Made by a program: the position numbers and the translations under genes. Below are positions 59,811 through 64,000 of a stretch of 64,000 bases of DNA, one piece after another (position 1 is the first letter of the stretch; the number at the start of each line of letters is the position of its first letter). The stretch is from contig OX638333.1 of assembly GCA_951812895.1 (NCBI GenBank), positions 176,366 through 240,365 on the forward strand, given 5' to 3'. Below the pieces are notes generated by a model, which saw only the letters and a list, made by a program, of their open reading frames with translations, did not search any database and was not told the DNA's origin. The stretch comes from an uncultured Roseovarius sp. Its GTDB lineage: Bacteria; Pseudomonadota; Alphaproteobacteria; Rhodobacterales; Rhodobacteraceae.

Positions 59811-61291
59811 GCCAGGCCTCCGTCAAGCGCCGCGACGGCCACGCTGGCCTGCTCAGTATCATCAAAGGGAAAGACATCATCTCCGACAATCTGCCCGGTC
59901 TCATGACCTTTGCCTAAAATCAAAAGCGCATCTCCGGGTCCAATAGCATCCACCCCACGCAGAATGGCCTCGGCACGGTCTCCAACTTCCAGCGCATCCG
60001 GACAACCCTTCATCACTTCCCCGCGAATTGCGGAAGGGTCCTCACCACGCGGATTGTCGTCAGTAACGATAACGCTGTCGGCGAATTCAGCGGCGGCGCG
60101 GCCCATTTTCGGGCGCTTGTCTGAATCCCGATCGCCGCCCGCCCCGACAATTGCCACCATCCGGCCCATGACATGCGGGCGCAATGCTGAAAGCGCTGTG
60201 GAAACGGCATCGGGCGTATGGGCATAATCCACAAAAACCGCCGCATCGTTTTCCCGAGTCGCGGCCAACTGCATCCTGCCCCGCACGGTGCGCATATGTG
60301 GCAAGGTTTCAAAAACACGTTGCGGATCACAACCCGAGGCAATTGCCAGTCCGGCGGCCAATAACAAATTCTCCCCCTGAAACCCTCCGATCAAAGAAAG
60401 CCGCACCTGCCGCGCCTCTCCGTGCCAGGCAAACCTGATTTCCTGGCCTGTAGCCTCAAACCTCTGGGCCTGCAATTCTAAATCGCACCCGGCTATGCGC
60501 CCGACAGTCAGCACCTCCTGCCCACGCGCATGTGCGATATTGGCCATTTCCGGCCCTCGCGGATCATCCACGTTGATCACCGCCACGCCGTCTTCGGATA
60601 AAACCCGGTCAAACAATCCCGCTTTGGCCGCGAAGTACTCGTCAAACGAGGCGTGATAGTCGAGGTGATCCTGCGTAAAGTTGGTAAATCCCGCTGCGGC
60701 CAAATGAACACCGTCCAATCGACGCTGCTCCAGCCCATGGCTGGACGCCTCCATTGCGGCGTGTGTAACGCCTGCAAGCTCTGCTTTATGCAGGGTGCTG
60801 TGCAGGGTAACCGGCTCTGGCGTGGTATGTGCTAGTGGCGCCTCATACGCCCCTTCAACCCCTGTTGTACCCAAATTGATGGCCTCAAGGCCCAGTTCAG
60901 TCCAGATTTGCCGGGTAAAGCTGGCAACCGAAGTCTTACCATTCGTGCCAGTCACGGCGACCATGGTCTCGGGCTGCGATCCAAACCACAGCGCCGCCGC
61001 ATAGGCCAGAGTTTGCCTTGGGTCCTCGGCCAAGATCACCGCGGCCTCGCTCTGTTCTAGCTCCTGATGCGCTATTTCCGCGCCTTTTCCGTCCGTCAGG
61101 ATCGCAGTGGCGCCCATCCGCAGTGCATATTGAATAAATTCACCGCCATGCACCCGCGTGCCGGGCAGGGCCGCAAACAAAAAGCCGTCTCGCACCTTGC
61201 GGCTGTCAACAGCCAGCCCCGAAACCTCGGCCTTGCGTCCCGACAGCGCGGTCAGCCCCAATTCTGCAAGTGATTTAGACTGCCCCGCCAC
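59807..61291 (-). CDS. murE: UDP-MurNAc-L-Ala-D-Glu--meso-diaminopimelate ligase
   Basis: A 494-residue Mur ligase. The ATP loop GTNGKT is at 115-120. The substrate-specifying DNPR motif (412-415, VTDDNPRGEDP) indicates meso-diaminopimelate rather than lysine, so the wall is of the usual Gram-negative type. It overlaps murF by four bases and follows ftsI by 16 bases. Confidence 0.97.
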   Translation of the reverse strand: MAGQSKSLAELGLTALSGRKAEVSGLAVDSRKVRDGFLFAALPGTRVHGGEFIQYALRMGATAILTDGKGAEIAHQELEQSEAAVILAEDPRQTLAYAAALWFGSQPETMVAVTGTNGKTSVASFTRQIWTELGLEAINLGTTGVEGAYEAPLAHTTPEPVTLHSTLHKAELAGVTHAAMEASSHGLEQRRLDGVHLAAAGFTNFTQDHLDYHASFDEYFAAKAGLFDRVLSEDGVAVINVDDPRGPEMANIAHARGQEVLTVGRIAGCDLELQAQRFEATGQEIRFAWHGEARQVRLSLIGGFQGENLLLAAGLAIASGCDPQRVFETLPHMRTVRGRMQLAATRENDAAVFVDYAHTPDAVSTALSALRPHVMGRMVAIVGAGGDRDSDKRPKMGRAAAEFADSVIVTDDNPRGEDPSAIRGEVMKGCPDALEVGDRAEAILRGVDAIGPGDALLILGKGHETGQIVGDDVFPFDDTEQASVAVAALDGGLA

Positions 61292-61307
61292 GTCGTGCCC
61301 TTTTGGC

Positions 61308-63092
61308 TTAGTTTGATGTGAGCGTTATACCAGTCAATTGCCCGGGTTCAACGTCCGGTCTCATTCCCATGAGCGGTGCAACGCGACGAATGATTTCGGC
61401 CGCAACAGGCACCGCAGTCCAACCCGCTGTCCGGCGCGGCTCACTCCCTGATGTCTCAACCGGTTCGTCGAGTGTGACCACAAGTACATATTTTGGATCA
61501 TGCGCCGGGAAAATACTGGCAAATGTGGCAATAACCTTGTCATCGTAGTATCCGCCGCCACGTTCCTTTGGCTTGTCGGCCGTGCCGGTTTTTCCACCCA
61601 CCGCATAACCGGGTACCTCGCCGAGGCTGGCCGTGCCATCCGTGACAACCTCTCGCAGCATCGACACGGCAGCAGCCGCGGTTTGCTCTGACATCACAGC
61701 GGGCCCAAGCGTGCTATGGCGTTGTTTGACCAGTGTCGGAACAACACGGTGGCCACCATTTGCAATGGTTGCATAGCCCGTCGCCAGATGCAGCGGACTT
61801 ATTGACAGTCCGTGACCATATGAGATGGTCATCGTCGAAAGCTCTGACCAGTTCGGCGGCAACAGCGGTTTTGCCTTTGCCGCTTCTACAATTTCCAGCG
61901 GAGTTGCATCAAAGAAACCAAGCGCCTGCAGGAATTCCTTTTGCCGCTTCTCGCCAATCATCTGGGCGATACGTGCGGTTCCGATGTTGGATGATTTGAC
62001 TATCACTTTAGTCGCCGAAAGCTCTGCACCATAATTGCGGAAATCACGTATCTTGTGCTTGCCCCAGGTCAACGGCCCTTTGGTGTCGATCATGGTCGCA
62101 GGATTAATCAGGCCAATATCCATCGCCTGTGCAGCCGCAAAAATCTTAAATGTCGAACCCAGCTCGTACACCCCTTGAACCGCGCGGTTAAACAGCGGGC
62201 TGTCGGAAGGGTTGCCTTCGGTCGGAGGCTGCGGGCGGTCGTTGGGGTCAAAATCGGGAAACGATGCAATAGCAATAATTTCCCCGGTTTCCACATCCAT
62301 CAGAACACTTGCCGCACCTTTGGCATTCATTAGCTTCATGCCACCCCAAAGCACACGCTCGACCGCGGCCTGCACCGACAAATCAAGGGACAGCGCCAGC
62401 GGTTCGTGGCCCTTGGCAGGATCGCGCAGACGGTCGTCGAAATACTTCTCGACACCGGCCACACCAATGACTTCCGCCGCATGCACACCCTCGCGGCCAA
62501 ATCCGGCGCCTCCCAGAACGTGGGCGGCAAGCCTTCCATTGGGATAAAGACGCATTTCACGCGGACCGAACAGCAATCCCGGCTCACCAATGTCATGCAC
62601 GGCCTGTTTTTGTTCTGGGCTGATTTTCTTTTTCACCCACAAGAATTTACGCGATCCGGTGAAATCCTTGATCAACCGGTCACGGTCCAGATCAGGGAAG
62701 ATATCAACCAGCCTGTCCGCCGCACGCTCTGGTTCGATCAACTGATGTGGTTGAGCATAAAGGGAATGCGTTTCAAAATTCGTCGCCAGTATACGCCCTT
62801 TGCGATCCACAATATCCGCGCGCTGCGCAAGTATGTCGGCACCTGCTACACTGGCCCGTGGCTCTGCTGGCTCGGAATTTGCCAGAACGCCCATGCGCCC
62901 ACCGATCAACGCAAATGCACAAAAGAAGAAAACCCCAAGAACCAGCAAACGCCCCTCTGCCCGCATCCGGGCACGGTCGCGCATTTCCTCGTGGCGAATG
63001 CGAATGTTTTCGCGTTCAATTGCATCGGGGTTCTCACCCCTGGCCCGGGCCTGAAGGATTCGCGCGAGCGGACGTAATGGGGTGCGGATCAT
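61308..63092 (-). CDS. ftsI: Peptidoglycan transpeptidase FtsI (PBP3)
   Basis: A 594-residue class B penicillin-binding protein, the septal transpeptidase. A cytoplasmic basic N-terminus, one membrane helix (about 48-68) and a pedestal domain precede the catalytic domain, with S313-x-x-K316 (LGSTFKIF), S367-S-N369 and K501-T-G503 (GGKTGTAD). The N-terminal cytoplasmic part is longer than in E. coli. It overlaps ftsL by four bases. Confidence 0.96.
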   Translation of the reverse strand: MIRTPLRPLARILQARARGENPDAIERENIRIRHEEMRDRARMRAEGRLLVLGVFFFCAFALIGGRMGVLANSEPAEPRASVAGADILAQRADIVDRKGRILATNFETHSLYAQPHQLIEPERAADRLVDIFPDLDRDRLIKDFTGSRKFLWVKKKISPEQKQAVHDIGEPGLLFGPREMRLYPNGRLAAHVLGGAGFGREGVHAAEVIGVAGVEKYFDDRLRDPAKGHEPLALSLDLSVQAAVERVLWGGMKLMNAKGAASVLMDVETGEIIAIASFPDFDPNDRPQPPTEGNPSDSPLFNRAVQGVYELGSTFKIFAAAQAMDIGLINPATMIDTKGPLTWGKHKIRDFRNYGAELSATKVIVKSSNIGTARIAQMIGEKRQKEFLQALGFFDATPLEIVEAAKAKPLLPPNWSELSTMTISYGHGLSISPLHLATGYATIANGGHRVVPTLVKQRHSTLGPAVMSEQTAAAAVSMLREVVTDGTASLGEVPGYAVGGKTGTADKPKERGGGYYDDKVIATFASIFPAHDPKYVLVVTLDEPVETSGSEPRRTAGWTAVPVAAEIIRRVAPLMGMRPDVEPGQLTGITLTSN

Positions 63093-63457
63093 GGAAAGGC
63101 CTCGTCTTTTAGATCATCCAGCTCATCCAGCCCGGATACATCCACAGGATTGGTGATCGGCAACGGATCTTCTGGCGGGTACCCCACCTGATCAACCTTG
63201 CCAAATTGGTAGGGCTGCAGGGGCAACAGCCCCAGCTCGCCAAAATTGATCTCGGCCAGATCACGCAAACGATCAGGCCGGTTCAGATAGGCCCATTCTG
63301 CGTTCAGTACACGCAATCTTTGGCGCGACTGACCGATTTCCACTTGCAACTTTTCGGCGCGCGATTGTGCTTCCTGCGTTTTGTAATTTTCGTGATATGC
63401 CCAAAATGCCAGCCCAATCACGGCCAACGCAGATAGGATCAAAAACAAACTGCGCAT
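63089..63457 (-). CDS. ftsL: Cell division protein FtsL
   Basis: A 122-residue bitopic protein with one membrane helix (residues about 2-19), a coiled coil (about 25-60, HENYKTQEAQSRAEKLQVEIGQ region) and a C-terminal segment with GELGLLPLQPYQ. It bridges FtsQ/FtsB and FtsI. Sequence conservation is low, so the call rests on position between rsmH and ftsI, size and topology. It overlaps ftsI by four bases and shares one base with rsmH. Confidence 0.88.
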   Translation of the reverse strand: MRSLFLILSALAVIGLAFWAYHENYKTQEAQSRAEKLQVEIGQSRQRLRVLNAEWAYLNRPDRLRDLAEINFGELGLLPLQPYQFGKVDQVGYPPEDPLPITNPVDVSGLDELDDLKDEAFP

Positions 63458-64000
63458 CAGGTCCCCCGTTTCAGTTGCGGCATACCAATAGCCCGCAATT
63501 CCGATGGCTCCGCCGGAGCATCCGTGCGGATCGCCACGCGAAGCTTAGCACTGCGGGCGCGTGGATTAACGGTCAACTCCTCCGCATCCGGGCCAATCGC
63601 TTTGCGGCTTTTCAGTTCAAATTGCGGCTTTTTCTCTGCAATCTCTGGCGCATGACGGCTTCCACCCCCACCGCTTGCCGATTTGATCTGCAAAAACCGT
63701 TTCACCATCCGATCCTCGATCGAATGGAACGTCACCACAGCCAGTTGGCCACCCACAGAAAGTGCACGCTCAGCTGCATCAAGTCCCGCAGCCAGCTCTC
63801 CGTATTCGTCGTTCACGGCAATCCGAATCGCCTGAAAGGTTCGTGTCGCCGAATGTGCCTGACCCGGCTTTGAACGAGGCAGGCATTTTTCAACGATTTC
63901 TGCCAGCTGAAGGGTGGTCTCGATAGGCGCAAGAGCCCTTGCTTTCACAATCGCCCTGGCAATTCTTCGGCTGGCACGTTCTTCACCGTAAAGGAACAGA
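63457..64000 (-). CDS. rsmH: 16S rRNA (cytosine-1402-N4)-methyltransferase, 5' end beyond window
   Basis: The C-terminal 180 residues of RsmH (MraW), which methylates C1402 of 16S rRNA. The reading frame continues to the right edge ([18 protein letters not shown] is encoded at 63949-64000), so the start and the SAM-binding N-terminus lie outside. Markers in the visible part are [25 protein letters not shown] and [12 protein letters not shown]. It shares one base with the ftsL start. mraZ would be expected beyond the edge. Confidence 0.95.
   Translation of the reverse strand, partial: LFLYGEERASRRIARAIVKARALAPIETTLQLAEIVEKCLPRSKPGQAHSATRTFQAIRIAVNDEYGELAAGLDAAERALSVGGQLAVVTFHSIEDRMVKRFLQIKSASGGGGSRHAPEIAEKKPQFELKSRKAIGPDAEELTVNPRARSAKLRVAIRTDAPAEPSELRAIGMPQLKRGT

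Overview
The window reads as a chromosomal segment of an alphaproteobacterium of the order Rhodobacterales, most likely the marine Roseobacter group. The evidence is the gene content and gene order: an rsmH-to-recN division and cell-wall cluster containing the Rhodobacterales-type DUF2484 proteins; the sulfate-assimilation cluster siroheme synthase - DUF2849 - sulfite reductase - cysH - DUF934; cobS/cobT next to a J-domain protein; and infC starting with a rare codon. No species can be named from the sequence alone.

Region 1 (1-3714) is the right end of an integrated phage or genomic island. A tightly packed plus-strand run of small accessory genes (one cut by the window edge, a small hypothetical protein, a metallophosphoesterase and three unknowns) ends in an excisionase-like gene that overlaps a tyrosine integrase by 136 bases. 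The integrase lies beside the 3' end of tRNA-Val(UAC), the expected attachment site.

Region 2 (3769-11709) is core housekeeping: two tandem histidine phosphatases, an HU protein with a basic tail, a small membrane protein, lon, a YHS-domain protein, tgt, and a band-7/NfeD pair. A possible 21-residue peptide gene lies upstream of lon.

Region 3 (11830-22716) holds a fused RimB-RimK type protein, a SufT-like and a SufA/IscA-like iron-sulfur protein, tpiA, and a divergently read Lrp-type regulator facing the sulfate-assimilation operon (cysG, DUF2849, siroheme reductase, cysH, DUF934, then ferredoxin-NADP reductase). Next come a membrane-anchored acidic repeat protein and infC with an AUA start.

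Region 4 (22959-37788) carries a peptide-type ABC uptake operon without its ATPases, a DUF4177 protein, a J-domain protein, cobS and cobT (cobaltochelatase) separated by a small Cys-rich open frame, an aminopeptidase P, DUF427, a CLC-type channel/antiporter and a D-lactate dehydrogenase-like flavoprotein.

Region 5 (37804-64000) is the division/cell-wall (dcw) cluster, all on the minus strand: rsmH (cut by the edge), ftsL, ftsI, murE, murF, mraY, a tautomerase-like gene, murD, then an interruption, ftsW, murG, murC, four small membrane proteins, murB, ddl, ftsQ, ftsA, ftsZ, lpxC, bamD, recN and a DUF1905 protein. The interruption (about 52.7-55.5 kb) holds merF and a GDCCVxC cysteine-rich protein (a partial mercury-handling module), a hypothetical protein and a BaiN-type flavoprotein.

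The most unusual non-coding signal is a pair of 89-base elements 42.1 kb apart (13362-13450 and 55462-55550). Each has four GTACAA boxes at identical 13-9-9 spacing behind a shared 19-base block, and each is preceded by the same 23-base sequence. I do not recognise it. I found no CRISPR array, rRNA or complete insertion sequence.
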